Assembly: GCF_010977555.1 (NCBI RefSeq) | Contig: NZ_CP048815.1 | Span: 5,014,501-5,078,500, forward strand | DNA length: 64,000 nt | Reading direction: 5' to 3' | Source of the DNA: Caulobacter rhizosphaerae | Lineage (GTDB): Bacteria > Pseudomonadota > Alphaproteobacteria > Caulobacterales > Caulobacteraceae | In this document: positions 43,432 to 53,534 of the stretch, in pieces | Numbering within the stretch: position 1 is the first letter of the stretch | Layout: every line of letters begins with the position of its first letter | Position numbers and translations under genes: made by a program | The notes under the pieces: generated by a model | Told to the model about the DNA's origin: nothing | Database searches by the model: none | Seen by the model: the letters and a program-made list of their open reading frames with translations, nothing else

Positions 43432-43542
43432 TCCTCCCCCTGTGGGGGAGGTGGCCCGAATGGGCCGGAGGGGGGAGTGATCCAACCTCGGCAGTATCCC
43501 CCCACCGATCGCTTCGCGATCGCCTCCCCCACAGGGGGAGGA
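43432..43542. repeat. Inverted repeat, TCCTCCCCCTGTGGGGGAGG type
   Basis: Perfect 20-base arms (43,432-43,451 and 43,523-43,542) between convergent pdeA and yqgE. Same family as the element inside the carboxylase gene at 1,922. A second small stem (GATCGCTTCGCGATC, 43,508-43,522) lies within it. Probably terminates both genes. Confidence 0.9.
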
Positions 43543-43546
43543 CCGT

Positions 43547-44158
43547 CTAAGCTCGCCCCGCCTGGCTCGACAGGTGGTCGGCCGTGATCCCGATCTTGGC
43601 CAGGGCCATGGTCCACTTGTTCTCGTAGTCGTCACCGAACAGCAGGGCTTCGTCGGCGTCGCAGATCAGCCAGACATTGTCGCGCAGTTCCTGCTCGAGC
43701 TGGCCCGGACCCCAGCCGGAATAGCCGAGGGCCAGGATGGCGTGGCGCGGCCGGCGGATCTTGCTGCCCAGCGCGTCCAGGGCGTCGCGGGTCACGGTCA
43801 GGGCCAGGCCGTCGGCCACCGGCACCGTGGAGTCCGGCGAGACATAGTCGTCGGTATGCAGCACGAAGCCGCGCTCGCGCTCGACCGGGCCGCCCAGCAT
43901 CACCAGGTCGCCGCCGGCCTCGATCTCGGGCGCGATTCCCAGGTTGTTGAGCAGTTCGAACAGGGTCAGGCCCTCGACCGGGCGGTTGACCGCCAGGCCC
44001 ATGGCCTGCTCGGCGTCGTGGGCGCAGACATACAGCACGGCGCGCTCGAAGCGCGGATCCTCGATGCCGGGCATGGCCACCAGCATCTGTCCGGCGAGGA
44101 AGCCGGTCTGCTCGCCCCTGGGGTTGTCGACTCCGCGATCCTTGCGTGATGTGTCCAT
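43547..44158 (-). CDS. YqgE/AlgH-family protein (UPF0301)
   Basis: 203 residues. Conserved family motifs: TGFLAGQMLVAMPGIEDPRFERAVLYVCAHD, MGLAVNRP, VMLGGPVERERGFVLH, LALGYSGWGPGQLEQEL. The YqgE fold is known structurally but its role remains unclear. The ATG at 44,158 gives a full domain. It stops five bases before a long repeat. Confidence 0.9.
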   Translation of the reverse strand: MDTSRKDRGVDNPRGEQTGFLAGQMLVAMPGIEDPRFERAVLYVCAHDAEQAMGLAVNRPVEGLTLFELLNNLGIAPEIEAGGDLVMLGGPVERERGFVLHTDDYVSPDSTVPVADGLALTVTRDALDALGSKIRRPRHAILALGYSGWGPGQLEQELRDNVWLICDADEALLFGDDYENKWTMALAKIGITADHLSSQAGRA

Positions 44159-44294
44159 GATCAGAGGATCGGGTCGGAACGCGTCGGTTTCAAGTCCAAC
44201 CTTCCCTTGGCGATCCGCGCCGGGGCCTTTATCTCGGTTGCGCGTTCTCAACGCGCATCTCCCCCTTCCCCGGGCAACCCACAGGACACCGCAC

Positions 44295-44777
44295 ATGGCG
44301 ATCAAGGTTGGCGACACGCTTCCTTCGGCGACTTTCATGACCAGCACGGCCGAGGGCCCCGCCCCGGTCACCACCGACGAGCTGTTCAAAGGCAAGACCG
44401 TGGCCCTGTTCGCGGTGCCCGGCGCCTTCACCCCGACCTGCTCGGCCAAGCACCTGCCCGGCTTCAAGGAAAAGGCCGCGGACCTCAAGGCCAAGGGCGT
44501 CGACACGATCGCCTGCGTCTCGGTCAACGACCTGTTCGTGATGAAGGCCTGGGGCGCCGACCAGGGCATCACCGACGAGGTGCTGCTGCTGGCCGACGGC
44601 AACGGCGAGTTCACCAAGGCCGTCGGCCTGGAGTTCGACGGCAGCAAGTTCGGCATGGGCCTGCGCTCGCAGCGCTATTCCCTGATCGCCAAGGACGGGG
44701 TGGTCGAGACGCTGAACGTCGAGGAAGGCGGGGAATTCAAGGTCTCGTCGGCCGACTACATGCTGGGCCAGCTGTAG
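44295..44777 (+). CDS. Peroxiredoxin 5-type
   Basis: 160-residue atypical 2-Cys or 1-Cys peroxiredoxin. The peroxidatic Cys is in VPGAFTPTCS (about Cys49), followed by LPGFKEKA, and the ACVSVNDLFVMKAW motif that sets Prx5 apart. It uses glutathione/glutaredoxin or thioredoxin to reduce peroxides in the cytoplasm. Full length for the family. The start at 44,295 is preceded by ACAGGACAC as a weak ribosome site. Confidence 0.92.
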   Translation: MAIKVGDTLPSATFMTSTAEGPAPVTTDELFKGKTVALFAVPGAFTPTCSAKHLPGFKEKAADLKAKGVDTIACVSVNDLFVMKAWGADQGITDEVLLLADGNGEFTKAVGLEFDGSKFGMGLRSQRYSLIAKDGVVETLNVEEGGEFKVSSADYMLGQL

Positions 44778-44799
44778 GGTCCGTCCGGACCACCGATAC

Positions 44800-44835
44800 G
44801 CCTCGTCATTCCCGCCAGCCGGGAAATGACGAGGC
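44800..44835. repeat. Hairpin GCCTCGTCATTCCCG / CGGGAAATGACGAGGC
   Basis: Near-perfect inverted repeat of about 15 bases per arm with one bulged base, lying between the peroxiredoxin stop and the thioesterase ribosome site on the same strand. It may attenuate or terminate peroxiredoxin transcription, or be another REP-like element. Confidence 0.7.
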
Positions 44836-44851
44836 CAGGGGAGCGACGCCC

Positions 44852-45247
44852 GTGACAGACGGCTTTGACATCTCCGCCCTGCCCTTCGCCGCCCTGATGG
44901 GGCTGGAGATCACCCACGCCGCCCCGGATCGCGTCGAGGGCCGGCTGATCGTCCGCCCCGACCTGTGCACCGCGGGCGGCGTCCTGCACGGCGGGGCGGC
45001 CATGGCCCTGGCCGACAGCCTGGGGGCGGTGGGCGCCTTCCTGAGCACGCCGGCCGGGATGCGCACCACCACGCTGGAGAGCAAGACCAACTTCATCGGC
45101 GGCGCCAGCGTCGGAACCACGATCACCGCGGTCTCGACCCCGCTGCACGTCGGTCGCCGTTCCAGCGTCTGGACTACCCGGATCGAGGGCGAGGGCGGCA
45201 GGCTGGTGGCGGTGGTCACCCAAACCCAAATGACCATGGAGACCTGA
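44852..45247 (+). CDS. PaaI-type hotdog thioesterase
   Basis: 131 residues. The hotdog core GGVLHGGAAMALADSLGAVGAFL contains the HGG-A/D region of PaaI/YbgC-like thioesterases. Probably hydrolyses an aromatic or acyl-CoA thioester. GTG start at 44,852 with GGGGAG upstream. It heads a run of three short genes with small gaps and an overlap, suggesting one operon with the SRPBCC and GNAT genes. Confidence 0.86.
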   Translation: MTDGFDISALPFAALMGLEITHAAPDRVEGRLIVRPDLCTAGGVLHGGAAMALADSLGAVGAFLSTPAGMRTTTLESKTNFIGGASVGTTITAVSTPLHVGRRSSVWTTRIEGEGGRLVAVVTQTQMTMET

Positions 45248-45250
45248 GCC

Positions 45251-45649
45251 GTGACCCTGTTCGAAGCGCGTCCGATCACCGTGTCGATCGCCCGGCCGGC
45301 CGACCAGGTCTACGCCTTCGCCCACAAGCCCGAGAGCTTTCCCCAGTGGGCCGCCGGTCTCGGCGCCGGCCTGACCCGCGACGGCGACCGCTGGGTCGCC
45401 CACGGGCCGGACGGCGACGTCCAGGTGCGGTTCTCGCCGCCCAACGCCTACGGCGTGCTCGACCACTGGGTGACCCTGCCGGACGGGACCGAGATCAGCA
45501 TTCCCTTGCGGGTGGTGGCCAACGGCGACGGGGCCGAGGTCACCCTGACCCTGTTCCGGCCGCCCGGCATGGACGACGCCCGGTTCGCGCGCGACCAGGG
45601 CATGGTCGCCGACGACCTGGCCCGGCTGAAGGCGCTGCTGGAGTCATGA
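45251..45649 (+). CDS. SRPBCC-family lipid/ligand-binding protein
   Basis: 132 residues with a START/Bet v1-like pattern: VSIARPADQVYAFAHKPESFPQWAAG, DGDVQVRFSPPNAYGVLDHWVTL, and a C-terminal helix FARDQGMVADDLARLKALLES. These proteins bind hydrophobic ligands or act as polyketide cyclase-like enzymes. The GTG start is 3 bases after the thioesterase stop, and its TGA overlaps the GNAT ATG, so translational coupling is likely. Confidence 0.85.
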   Translation: MTLFEARPITVSIARPADQVYAFAHKPESFPQWAAGLGAGLTRDGDRWVAHGPDGDVQVRFSPPNAYGVLDHWVTLPDGTEISIPLRVVANGDGAEVTLTLFRPPGMDDARFARDQGMVADDLARLKALLES

Positions 45650-46122
45650 TCGCCCTGCGCGGACCCCGCCCCGGCGACTATGGCTGGATCGTCCAGCGGC
45701 ACGGCGTTCTGTACGCGGCGGAACAGGGCTGGGACGCCCGGTTCGAGGGGCTGGTGGCCGGCGTCGTGGCCGAGTTCATCAAGACCTTCGACCCGGCGCG
45801 CGAGGCCTGCTGGATCGCCGAGCACCAGGGGGCGCCGGTCGGCTCGATCCTGCTGGCCCGCGAGAGCGACACGGTCGGCCGCCTGCGCCTGCTGCTGGTC
45901 GAGCCCTCGGCCCGCGGCCTGGGCGTCGGCGACAGGCTGGTGGCCGAATGCGTGAGCTTCGCTCGCCAGGCCGGCTATCAGGAGGTCGTGCTCTGGACCC
46001 AGAGCAACCTGCTGCCGGCCCGCCGCCTCTACGAACGCGCCGGCTTCGGGCTTGAGGACAGCTGGCCCTATGACGGTTTCGGCGAGGGGCTGGTCTCGGA
46101 AACCTGGCGGCTGAGGTTCTAG
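45646..46122 (+). CDS. GNAT N-acetyltransferase
   Basis: 158-residue GNAT. Acetyl-CoA pattern RLRLLLVEPSARGLGVGDRLVAECVSFARQAGYQEVVLWTQSNLLPARRLYERAGFGLE. The sequence resembles the acetyltransferase half of MarR-GNAT fusion regulators, but no winged helix is attached here. The substrate is unknown. Third gene of the short operon, overlapping the SRPBCC stop. Confidence 0.88.
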   Translation: MIALRGPRPGDYGWIVQRHGVLYAAEQGWDARFEGLVAGVVAEFIKTFDPAREACWIAEHQGAPVGSILLARESDTVGRLRLLLVEPSARGLGVGDRLVAECVSFARQAGYQEVVLWTQSNLLPARRLYERAGFGLEDSWPYDGFGEGLVSETWRLRF

Positions 46123-46126
46123 GCGC

Positions 46127-47746
46127 CTACCCCATCAGATGGCCTCGCCAGGCCTCCCGCAGCACCTTCTTGTCGATCTTGCCGGTCGCCGTCAGCGGGA
46201 CGGCGGCGAACACCACGTCGTCAGGCGTCCACCACTTGACGATCCGAGGCGCGAGGTAGGCCAGCACCTCGGCCTTGCCGATCGAGGCGCCCGCGTGGGC
46301 CTCGATCACCAGCAGGGGGCGCTCCTCCCACTTCGGATGCGGCACGCCGACCACCGCGGCGATCTTCACGCCCGGACAGCCGGCGGCGATGTTCTCCAGG
46401 TCGATCGAGCTGATCCATTCGCCGCCCGACTTGATGACGTCCTTCTGGCGGTCGGTGATGCGCATGAAGCCATGCGCGTCGAGCGTGGCGATGTCGCCGG
46501 TGTCGAACCAGCCGTCGGTCTGGGCGGCGTCGGCCTCCTGGCGGTAGTAGCGGCGGACCACCCAGGGCCCGCGCACCTTCAAGGCGCCCGAGGTCTCGCC
46601 GTCGCGCGGAGCCTCGGCCCCGTCCTCGGTCTCGACCCGCAGCTCGATCCCGAACTGCAGCCGGCCCTGCCGGGTCCAGATCGCCTCGTTCAGGGCGTCT
46701 TCGCCCAGGGCGGCCAGGGACGGCGTGGGCGTGGCCACCACGCCGATCGGGCAGGTCTCGGTCATGCCCCAGATCTGCAGCACGTCGACGCCGTATTTCG
46801 TCTTGAAGGTCTCGGCCATGGCCCGCGGCACCGCGCTGCCGCCGATCACCACGCGCTTGAGGCTGTCCGGCCGCTGGCCGATCTGTTCCAGATGGGCCAG
46901 GTACATCGTCCAGATGGTCGGCACCCCGCCGGTGAAGGTCACCCCTTCGCCCTGGATCAGCTCGTGCAGCGAGGCGCCGTCCATCCTGTCGGCCGGCAAC
47001 ACCAGCATGGACCCGCAGATCGGGGCGGTGAACGGCAGGCCCCAGGCGGTGGCGTGATAGAGGCTGGAACACGGCATCACCACGTCGAAGGCGGTCAGGC
47101 CGAAGGCGCTGGCCAGGCCGCCGGCCATGGCGTGCAACACCACGGCGCGATGCGAATAGAGCACCCCCTTGGGATCGCCGGTCGTGCCCGAGGTGTAACA
47201 GAGGAAGGCGCCGGCGTTCTCGTCCAGCGTGGGCCAGTCGATGGTCCCGGCCTCGCCGGCGATCAGGGCCTCGTACGACATCGCCCCGACGCCGGCGTCA
47301 TGGGTTCGCGCGGCGTCGGACAGCATGACGAAGGTCTTCACCGTGGTCAGGCGCGGGGCCAGGCGGGCGACCAGCTCGGCGAAATTGCGGTCGAACAGCA
47401 GGACGCCGCTGGCGGCGTGATTGATCGTGAAGACGATCTGCTCGTCCGACAGCCGGGGATTGGCCGTGTGCAGCACCGCGCCGAGGCCGGGAACGGCGTA
47501 GAACAGCTCCAGGTGCCGGTGGGTGTTCCAGGCCAGGGAGGTGACCCGGTCGCCCGGCCGCACGCCCAGTCGCGCCAGGGCGTTGGCGGCCTGGGCCGCG
47601 CGCTGGGCCAGGCCGGCATAGTCGTAGCGCCAGGGCGGCTCGTCGATCAGCCGGGAAACGATCTCGCGCCCGCCGTGGGCGGCGGCCGCATAGCGCAGGA
47701 TGCCGCTGACCAGCAGCGGCGTGGTCTGCATCAGGCCCGGGATCAT
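46127..47746 (-). CDS. Medium/long-chain fatty-acyl-CoA ligase, AlkK-like
   Basis: 539-residue AMP-forming enzyme. Motif A3 in [18 protein letters not shown] (about 177-194), the [10 protein letters not shown] segment, [10 protein letters not shown], and the C-terminal [22 protein letters not shown] with the swing-domain hinge. The active-site Lys is expected in the [15 protein letters not shown] tail. It activates fatty acids to CoA esters for beta-oxidation. The ATG at 47,746 was preferred because GGAGGAGC lies upstream; an earlier ATG would add ten residues. Confidence 0.9.
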   Translation of the reverse strand: MIPGLMQTTPLLVSGILRYAAAAHGGREIVSRLIDEPPWRYDYAGLAQRAAQAANALARLGVRPGDRVTSLAWNTHRHLELFYAVPGLGAVLHTANPRLSDEQIVFTINHAASGVLLFDRNFAELVARLAPRLTTVKTFVMLSDAARTHDAGVGAMSYEALIAGEAGTIDWPTLDENAGAFLCYTSGTTGDPKGVLYSHRAVVLHAMAGGLASAFGLTAFDVVMPCSSLYHATAWGLPFTAPICGSMLVLPADRMDGASLHELIQGEGVTFTGGVPTIWTMYLAHLEQIGQRPDSLKRVVIGGSAVPRAMAETFKTKYGVDVLQIWGMTETCPIGVVATPTPSLAALGEDALNEAIWTRQGRLQFGIELRVETEDGAEAPRDGETSGALKVRGPWVVRRYYRQEADAAQTDGWFDTGDIATLDAHGFMRITDRQKDVIKSGGEWISSIDLENIAAGCPGVKIAAVVGVPHPKWEERPLLVIEAHAGASIGKAEVLAYLAPRIVKWWTPDDVVFAAVPLTATGKIDKKVLREAWRGHLMG

Positions 47747-47848
47747 GGCTGCTCCTCCCTTGTCCTTTTGGGACAAGCTTAGAGCGTCGTCACGGGAAGG
47801 GTAGGCCTGGTCGAGACTTCCCTCCGCCGAACCGGCGGGCGTGGCCGG

Positions 47849-49753
47849 TCAGAACTCTTCCCAGCTGTCCGCCGCGACCGCCGCATTACCGTTGAACGCG
47901 GCGGCGATCCGGGTCCGGGCCGCTTGGGCCGGGCTGGCGACCGGCCGCGAGGCGGGCGTGGCGGCGACCGGGCGCGAGGCCTCGCCGCCCACCTTGAAGC
48001 GCCCGACCAGGGCGGCCAGTTCACCGGCCTCGCCCTTCAGCGAGTGGGTGGCGGCGGTGGCTTCCTCGACCATGGCGGCGTTCTGCTGGACGACCTGGTC
48101 CATCTGGTTCACGGCGCTGTTGACCTGATGCAGGCCGGTCGCCTGTTCCTGGGCCGAGGCGGCGATTTCCCGGACCAGGCTGTCGATCGAGGCGACCTGG
48201 TCGACGATGGCCTGCAGGGCCTGGCCGGTCTGGCCGACCAGGCTGACGCCGGTTCCGACCTGGGCGGTCGAGGTCGAAATCAGGCCCTTGATCTCCTTGG
48301 CGGCGTCGGCCGAGCGCTGGGCCAGGGCCCGCACTTCCTGGGCCACCACCGCGAAGCCTCGACCGGCGTCACCGGCGCGAGCCGCTTCGACGCCCGCGTT
48401 CAGGGCCAGGAGGTTGGTCTGGAAGGCGATCTCGTCGATCACCCCGATGATCTGGGACACCTGCTGCGACGAGGTTTCGATCTCGGTCATGGCGCTGACG
48501 GCCTGGCTGACGATCTGGCCGGACTTCTCGGCGCCGGTCCGGGCGTTGGCCACCAGGCCGGACACCTCGTTGGCGCCCGCGGCGGTCTTGCGCACGGTGG
48601 CGGTGATCTGGTCGAGGGCGGCGGCGGTTTCTTCCAGACTGGCCGCCTGCTGCTCGGTGCGGCGCGACAGGTCGTCCGAGGCGCTGGCGATCTCCTCCGA
48701 GCCGGACCGGATGCCGCCGGTCGCCGCGTTAATGCCGCGCAGGGCGTCCTGCAGGCGGTCGGCGGCGGTGTTGAAGTCGGACTTCAGCTGGGCGGCCTTG
48801 GGGGCGAAGTCGACGCTGATGCGATGGGTCAGGTCGCCGCCGGCCAGACGGTCGAGCGCCTGGGCCAGGGCCCCGATCGCCACGGCGTCGGCCTGGGCCT
48901 CGGCGGCCTTCTCGGCTTCGCGCTGGGCGCGCTCGGCCTCGGTCAGGCGGCGCTGCTCGACAGTTTCGCCTTCCAGCCGCGCCTTGGCGACGGCGGCGTC
49001 CTTGAAGCTGAGCAGGGCGTCGGCCATCAGCCCGACCTCGTCCTTGCGGCCGATCGCCGGGACCTCGGCGTCGTTGTCGCCCGAGGCCAGGCGGCGCATG
49101 ACGGCGGTCATGCGCGACACCGGGGCGCCGATCGTGCTCGACAGCAGCCAGCCCATCAGGCCGGCGATGGCCAGGGCGGCCACGCCGCCGATCACCAGCG
49201 ACTGGGTGGCCAGCGTCATGGCGCCCTTCTGTTCCTTGGCGCGGATCGTCACGCGCTCGAGGGCGGCGCTCGACAGTTCGTCCTGCAGGGCGCGCAGGTC
49301 GTCCAGGCTCTTCTTGCCGATCAGCCCGGCGGCCTGGGACTTGCTCGCCGGGTCCTTCATCGCCGTCAGCGTCGGCTCGGCGACGTCGCGCCGCCAATCG
49401 GTCATGGCGGTCCGCATCTTCTGGATGCGTTCCTTCTGGGCGGCCTGGGTGGTCTTGCCCTCGAAGGCGTCCAGCGCCTTGTCGAACGCCGCGGCGTTGT
49501 CCTGGTAGACCTCGGCGAACGCGGGATCGTCGGTCAGGGCGTAGCCGCGCAGGGCGTTCTGCTGCTCGAGGATCAGGCTCATCATCGTCTCGGCCTGGCT
49601 GGCCAGGACGAGGCTGCGCTGGCTGGAGGTCGAGGCCTTGTCGATGCTCTGCAGGCTGGCGAAGACGACGCCGGACGACACCGCAAAGGCCAGGATCAGC
49701 GCGCTGAACGCGATCCCGAGCTTCGTGGAAATCTTCAGGTCCTGGAATCGCAT
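47849..49753 (-). CDS. Methyl-accepting chemotaxis protein, CHASE3-HAMP type
   Basis: 634 residues. An N-terminal membrane helix (about 12-33), a periplasmic CHASE3-like four-helix sensor (about 35-185), a second helix (about 190-212), a HAMP segment (about 213-265), and a long cytoplasmic coiled coil with the hairpin tip [26 protein letters not shown]. It ends in DSWEEF, a CheR/CheB-docking tail of W-x-x-F type. Signals to CheA/CheW, which are not in this window. A second chemoreceptor at 61,184 has almost the same tip. Confidence 0.92.
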   Translation of the reverse strand: MRFQDLKISTKLGIAFSALILAFAVSSGVVFASLQSIDKASTSSQRSLVLASQAETMMSLILEQQNALRGYALTDDPAFAEVYQDNAAAFDKALDAFEGKTTQAAQKERIQKMRTAMTDWRRDVAEPTLTAMKDPASKSQAAGLIGKKSLDDLRALQDELSSAALERVTIRAKEQKGAMTLATQSLVIGGVAALAIAGLMGWLLSSTIGAPVSRMTAVMRRLASGDNDAEVPAIGRKDEVGLMADALLSFKDAAVAKARLEGETVEQRRLTEAERAQREAEKAAEAQADAVAIGALAQALDRLAGGDLTHRISVDFAPKAAQLKSDFNTAADRLQDALRGINAATGGIRSGSEEIASASDDLSRRTEQQAASLEETAAALDQITATVRKTAAGANEVSGLVANARTGAEKSGQIVSQAVSAMTEIETSSQQVSQIIGVIDEIAFQTNLLALNAGVEAARAGDAGRGFAVVAQEVRALAQRSADAAKEIKGLISTSTAQVGTGVSLVGQTGQALQAIVDQVASIDSLVREIAASAQEQATGLHQVNSAVNQMDQVVQQNAAMVEEATAATHSLKGEAGELAALVGRFKVGGEASRPVAATPASRPVASPAQAARTRIAAAFNGNAAVAADSWEEF

Positions 49754-49849
49754 CGCTTGCCCCGCGCCCGGTGTTGAAATCGACGCGCAGGGTTTGACCG
49801 AGAACCCTTAAGGTTACGTTGCGGGAACCTTAGGAATAACGTCGATATA

Positions 49850-50908
49850 TCAACGACCTAGGTTCGCAAGCACGGCGTCGCCCATCTGGGCCGTCGACAG
49901 CTCGCCGCCCAGGTCGCGGGTCCGGGCCCCGCCGTCCAGCGCCGCCTTGACCGCCGCCAGCAGGGCGTCGGCGGCGTCGGCGCGGTTCAGCGACCAGCGC
50001 AGGGCCATCTCGAACGACAGGATGGCGGCCAGCGGATTGGCCACGCCCTTGCCGGCGATGTCGGGCGCCGAGCCGTGGATGGGCTCGTACAGGCCCGGCT
50101 TGCCCGCCGCGCCCAGGGCCGCCGAGGGCAGCATGCCCAGCGAGCCGGTCAGCATGGCTGCGGCGTCCGACAGGATGTCGCCGAACAGGTTGTCGGTGAC
50201 GATGACGTCGAACTGCTTGGGGGCGCGGACCAGCTGCATGGCGCAGTTGTCGGCCAGGATGTGCTCCAGCTGGACGTCGGCGTAGTCGCGGGCGTGCAGC
50301 TCGGTGACCACCTGCTTCCACAACAGGCCGCTTTCCATGACGTTCGACTTCTCGGCCGAGGCCACGCGATTGCCACGGCCGCGGGCCAGCTCGAAGGCCA
50401 CTCGGGCCACGCGCTCGATCTCGGCGGTGGTGTAGACCTGGGTGTCGACGCCGCGCTTCTGACCGTCGCCCAGGTCCTCGATCCCGCGCGGCTGGCCGAA
50501 ATAGACCCCGCCCGTCAGTTCACGGACGAACATGATGTCCAGGCCCGAGACCAGTTCGCGCTTGAGGCTGGAGGCGTCGGCCAGGGCCTCGAAACAGTAG
50601 GCCGGGCGCAGGTTGGCGTAGACGTCCATCGCCTTGCGCAGGTTCAGCAGGCCGGCTTCCGGCCGCAGGTGGCGCGGGGCGTTCGCCCATTGCGGGCCGC
50701 CGACCGCGCCCATCAGCACCGCGTCGCTGGCCAGGGCCGCGTCGCGGACCTCGTCGGTCAGGGGCGTGCCGTGGGCGTCGTAGCTGGCGCCGCCGTAGAT
50801 CCGCTCCTCGACGTTAAGGTCGGGGGTCAGGACCTGGGCCACCCGGCGCACCTCCCCGCAAACCTCGGGGCCGATCCCGTCGCCGGGCAGGAGCAGAAGC
50901 GTGGACAT
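49850..50908 (-). CDS. leuB: 3-isopropylmalate dehydrogenase
   Basis: 352 residues. Full Leu[46 protein letters not shown], the catalytic Tyr/Lys in [21 protein letters not shown] and VMESGLLWK, and [15 protein letters not shown]. It converts 3-isopropylmalate to 2-oxoisocaproate, the third step of leucine synthesis. It lies downstream of leuC and leuD, with a short gene between. Confidence 0.95.
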   Translation of the reverse strand: MSTLLLLPGDGIGPEVCGEVRRVAQVLTPDLNVEERIYGGASYDAHGTPLTDEVRDAALASDAVLMGAVGGPQWANAPRHLRPEAGLLNLRKAMDVYANLRPAYCFEALADASSLKRELVSGLDIMFVRELTGGVYFGQPRGIEDLGDGQKRGVDTQVYTTAEIERVARVAFELARGRGNRVASAEKSNVMESGLLWKQVVTELHARDYADVQLEHILADNCAMQLVRAPKQFDVIVTDNLFGDILSDAAAMLTGSLGMLPSAALGAAGKPGLYEPIHGSAPDIAGKGVANPLAAILSFEMALRWSLNRADAADALLAAVKAALDGGARTRDLGGELSTAQMGDAVLANLGR

Positions 50909-50920
50909 CGGAAAGCTCTC

Positions 50921-51223
50921 TTAGATGGTGCGGTAGTCTGAAACGTCGAAGGACGACATGCGGCGGTCGTGGACGCCCAGTTGCGGGAAGCACGCGCGCC
51001 AGGCGGCCATGTGCGGGCTGGCGCGGTGGAAGGCCAGGGCTTCCTCGTCGACGAAGTGCTCGAACACCCGGATCAAGCCGGGATCCAGCGGATCCTCGCT
51101 CAGCGCATAGTCCAGGCAGCCCGGCTCGGCGCGACTGCCCTCGACCTGGGCCTTCAGGTGCGGCCGCAGCTCGGCCAGGCGCTCGGGCGCGACGCGGATC
51201 GTGCCGGCCAGGATGACGGTCAT
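50921..51223 (-). CDS. ABM-domain (antibiotic biosynthesis monooxygenase-like) protein
   Basis: 100 residues spanning an ABM ferredoxin-like fold: ILAGTIRVAPERLAELRPHLKAQVEGSRAEPGCLDYALSED, FEHFVDEEALAFHRASPHMAAW. Such small dimeric proteins include quinol monooxygenases (YgiN) and haem-degrading relatives; activity cannot be assigned. It lies between leuD and leuB on the same strand, 13 bases before leuB, so it may be co-transcribed with leucine synthesis. Confidence 0.82.
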   Translation of the reverse strand: MTVILAGTIRVAPERLAELRPHLKAQVEGSRAEPGCLDYALSEDPLDPGLIRVFEHFVDEEALAFHRASPHMAAWRACFPQLGVHDRRMSSFDVSDYRTI

Positions 51224-51246
51224 GGGCGTGCGTCCTGACGGGGCGC

Positions 51247-51358
51247 CGCCGTGCGTCCTTCGAGGCTCGGCTGCGCCTCACTCCTCAGGATGAGGAATTC
51301 AGCACAACGTTCCTCATCCTGAGGCGCCCGCGCAGCGGGCCTCGAAGGACGCACGGCG
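51247..51358. repeat. Inverted repeat, GTGCGTCCTTCGAGGC type
   Basis: 20-base outer arms (CGCCGTGCGTCCTTCGAGGC and its complement) and inner CTCAGGATGAGGAA/TTCCTCATCCTGAG arms. Nearly 45 bases match the reverse complement of the 28,202 region. It interrupts the leu operon just after leuD, so may reduce read-through. Confidence 0.9.
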
Positions 51359-51359
51359 C

Positions 51360-51968
51360 TCAAGCTTCCAGCCACGGCCGGTCCAGCGCCCGCTTGCTCT
51401 CGTAGAGGTCGATGTCGGCGCTGTGCATCAGGGTCTCGCCGATGAAATCCAGGCCCTTGAGCATCTTGTCCTTGCGCACCGGATCGATCTCGAACCGGAA
51501 GCTCCTGCCCGAGGGCGAAACCACCGTCTGGGACTCCAGATCCACGCTGACCATGTGGTTGCCGCCCTTGGCTTCGTCCATCAACTGGGCGACTTCCTCG
51601 GGCTTCAGCACCACCGGCAGCAGGCCGTTGTTGAAGCAGTTGTTGTTGAAGATGTCGGCGAAGCTGGTCGAGATCACGCACATGATCCCGTAGTCCATCA
51701 ACGCCCAGGGCGCGTGCTCGCGCGAGCTTCCGCAGCCGAAGTTGTCGCCGGCGATCAGCACGCTGGAGCCTTTGTACTCCGGCCGGTTCAGCACGAAGTC
51801 GGCGATCTCGTTCCCCTCGCCGTCGAAGCGGAAGTCGTAGAACAGGCCCTTGGCCAGGCCCTCGCGCTCGACGGTCTTGAGGAACTGCTTGGGGATGATC
51901 TGGTCGGTGTCGATATTGGCCAGCGACAGCGGCGCCGCGCGGCCGTCGAGACGGGTGAAGGCCTGCAT
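51360..51968 (-). CDS. leuD: 3-isopropylmalate dehydratase small subunit
   Basis: 202 residues. LeuD marks: [65 protein letters not shown]. Forms the isomerase with LeuC, moving the hydroxyl of isopropylmalate. The ATG overlaps the leuC stop (TGATG). It is followed by a long palindrome and then the ABM gene and leuB. Confidence 0.95.
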   Translation of the reverse strand: MQAFTRLDGRAAPLSLANIDTDQIIPKQFLKTVEREGLAKGLFYDFRFDGEGNEIADFVLNRPEYKGSSVLIAGDNFGCGSSREHAPWALMDYGIMCVISTSFADIFNNNCFNNGLLPVVLKPEEVAQLMDEAKGGNHMVSVDLESQTVVSPSGRSFRFEIDPVRKDKMLKGLDFIGETLMHSADIDLYESKRALDRPWLEA

Positions 51969-53410
51969 CAGACGGTCTCCTCAAGCAGGGCGCGCACGTC
52001 GACCAGGTGGCCGGCGATCGCCGCCGCCGCCGCCATGGCCGGCGACACCAGGTGGGTGCGGCCGGCGCGGCCCTGGCGGCCCTCGAAGTTGCGGTTGCTG
52101 GTCGAGGCGCAGCGCTCCTGCGGGGCCAGCTTGTCGGGGTTCATGGCCAGGCACATCGAGCAGCCCGGCTCGCGCCAGTCAAAGCCCGCGGCCTTGAAGA
52201 TGGCGTCCAGGCCTTCGGCCTCGGCCTGTTCCTTCACCAGGCCCGAACCCGGCACCACCATAGCCTTGACGTGCGGAGCCACCAGCCGGCCGTGCAGGAA
52301 GGCTTCCTGCACAACGGCGGCGGCGGCGCGCATGTCCTCGATCCGGCTGTTGGTGCACGAGCCGATGAAGACGCGGTCGATGCGGGCCTCGCTGATCGGC
52401 TGGCCGGCGGTCAGGCCCATATAGTCCAGCGCCCGGTGAGCGGCGGCGCGCTTGTCGGGGGTGGCGAAGCTTTCCGGATCCGGGACGTTGCCGGTCACCG
52501 GGATGACGTCCTCGGGCGACGTGCCCCAGGTGACCATCGGGACCAGGGCCGAGCCGTCGATCACCACGGTGCGGTCGAAATGGGCGTCCGCGTCGCTGAC
52601 GAAGCTCTTCCAGTACGAGAGCGCCATGTCCCAGGCCGCGCCCTTGGGGGCCGAGGGCTTGCCCTGGATGTAGGCGAAGGTCTTGTCGTCGGGCGCGACC
52701 AGGCCGGCCTTGGCGCCGCCCTCGATGGTCAGGTTGCACAGCGTCATGCGGCCTTCCATCGACAGGTCGCGGACCACCGGACCGGCGAACTCGATGACAT
52801 AGCCGGTGCCGCCGGCCGTGCCGATCTCGCCGATCACGGCCAGGGCGACGTCCTTGGCGGTGACGCCGGGACCCAGCTGGCCGTCGACGCGGACCAGCAT
52901 GTTCCTGGCCTTCTCCTGGCGCAGGGTCTGGGTGGCCAGGACGTGCTCGACCTCGGACGTGCCGATGCCGTGGGCCAGGGCCCCGAACGCGCCATGGGTC
53001 GAGGTGTGGCTGTCGCCGCAGACGATGGTCATGCCCGGCTGGGTGCGGCCCTGCTCGGGGCCGACCACGTGGACGATCCCGTTGCGGATGTCGCCCATCG
53101 GGAAGAACTCGATGCCGTTGTCCTGCACATTGCGAGCCAAGGTCTTGAGCTGCAATCTGGCCTCGTCGTCGGCCACGGCGTCGACGCCCAGGGCCTGGCC
53201 CTCGGTCGGGATGTTGTGGTCGGCGACGGCCAGCGTGCGGTCGGGCCGGCGCACCTTGCGGCCGGCCGCGCGAAGCCCGGCGAAGGCCTGCGGGGTGGTG
53301 ACCTCGTGGATGAGGTGCAGGTCGATATAGAGGATCGCTTCGCCGTCCTGTTCGTTGACGACGTGAGCGTCCCAGATCTTGTCGTACAGGGTCTTGGGTG
53401 CGCGGGTCAT
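51968..53410 (-). CDS. leuC: 3-isopropylmalate dehydratase large subunit
   Basis: 480 residues with all aconitase-fold marks: [47 protein letters not shown] and [11 protein letters not shown] (the three Cys of the [4Fe-4S] cluster), and [10 protein letters not shown]. The ATG at 53,410 lies in a perfect palindrome, and no clear ribosome site precedes it, so translation may be leaderless or controlled by the hairpin. First gene of the leuC-leuD run. Confidence 0.95.
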   Translation of the reverse strand: MTRAPKTLYDKIWDAHVVNEQDGEAILYIDLHLIHEVTTPQAFAGLRAAGRKVRRPDRTLAVADHNIPTEGQALGVDAVADDEARLQLKTLARNVQDNGIEFFPMGDIRNGIVHVVGPEQGRTQPGMTIVCGDSHTSTHGAFGALAHGIGTSEVEHVLATQTLRQEKARNMLVRVDGQLGPGVTAKDVALAVIGEIGTAGGTGYVIEFAGPVVRDLSMEGRMTLCNLTIEGGAKAGLVAPDDKTFAYIQGKPSAPKGAAWDMALSYWKSFVSDADAHFDRTVVIDGSALVPMVTWGTSPEDVIPVTGNVPDPESFATPDKRAAAHRALDYMGLTAGQPISEARIDRVFIGSCTNSRIEDMRAAAAVVQEAFLHGRLVAPHVKAMVVPGSGLVKEQAEAEGLDAIFKAAGFDWREPGCSMCLAMNPDKLAPQERCASTSNRNFEGRQGRAGRTHLVSPAMAAAAAIAGHLVDVRALLEETV

Positions 53411-53422
53411 GATACCCGCGCA
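53399..53422 (-). promoter_or_regulatory. Hairpin enclosing the leuC start codon
   Basis: TGCGCGGGT, loop ATCATG, ACCCGCGCA: a perfect 9-bp GC-rich stem on the transcribed strand with the ATG in the loop. A stem this stable would block or shape ribosome access. Confidence 0.6.
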
Positions 53423-53534
53423 TCTAGGCCTTGAGACGGGGCGCGTAAAGCGAGGAAACGCTGAAAATTCACGCGGGCCGGCGGCAGGTTGGATCAAACT
53501 GCCTCGGCCGAGCCATGCAAAGGCCTTGCTGCGC

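Noticed and set aside
47747..47776. Longer start for the acyl-CoA ligase
   Set aside because: The internal ATG at 47,746 has GGAGGAGC at good distance; the extra ten residues are not family-like.
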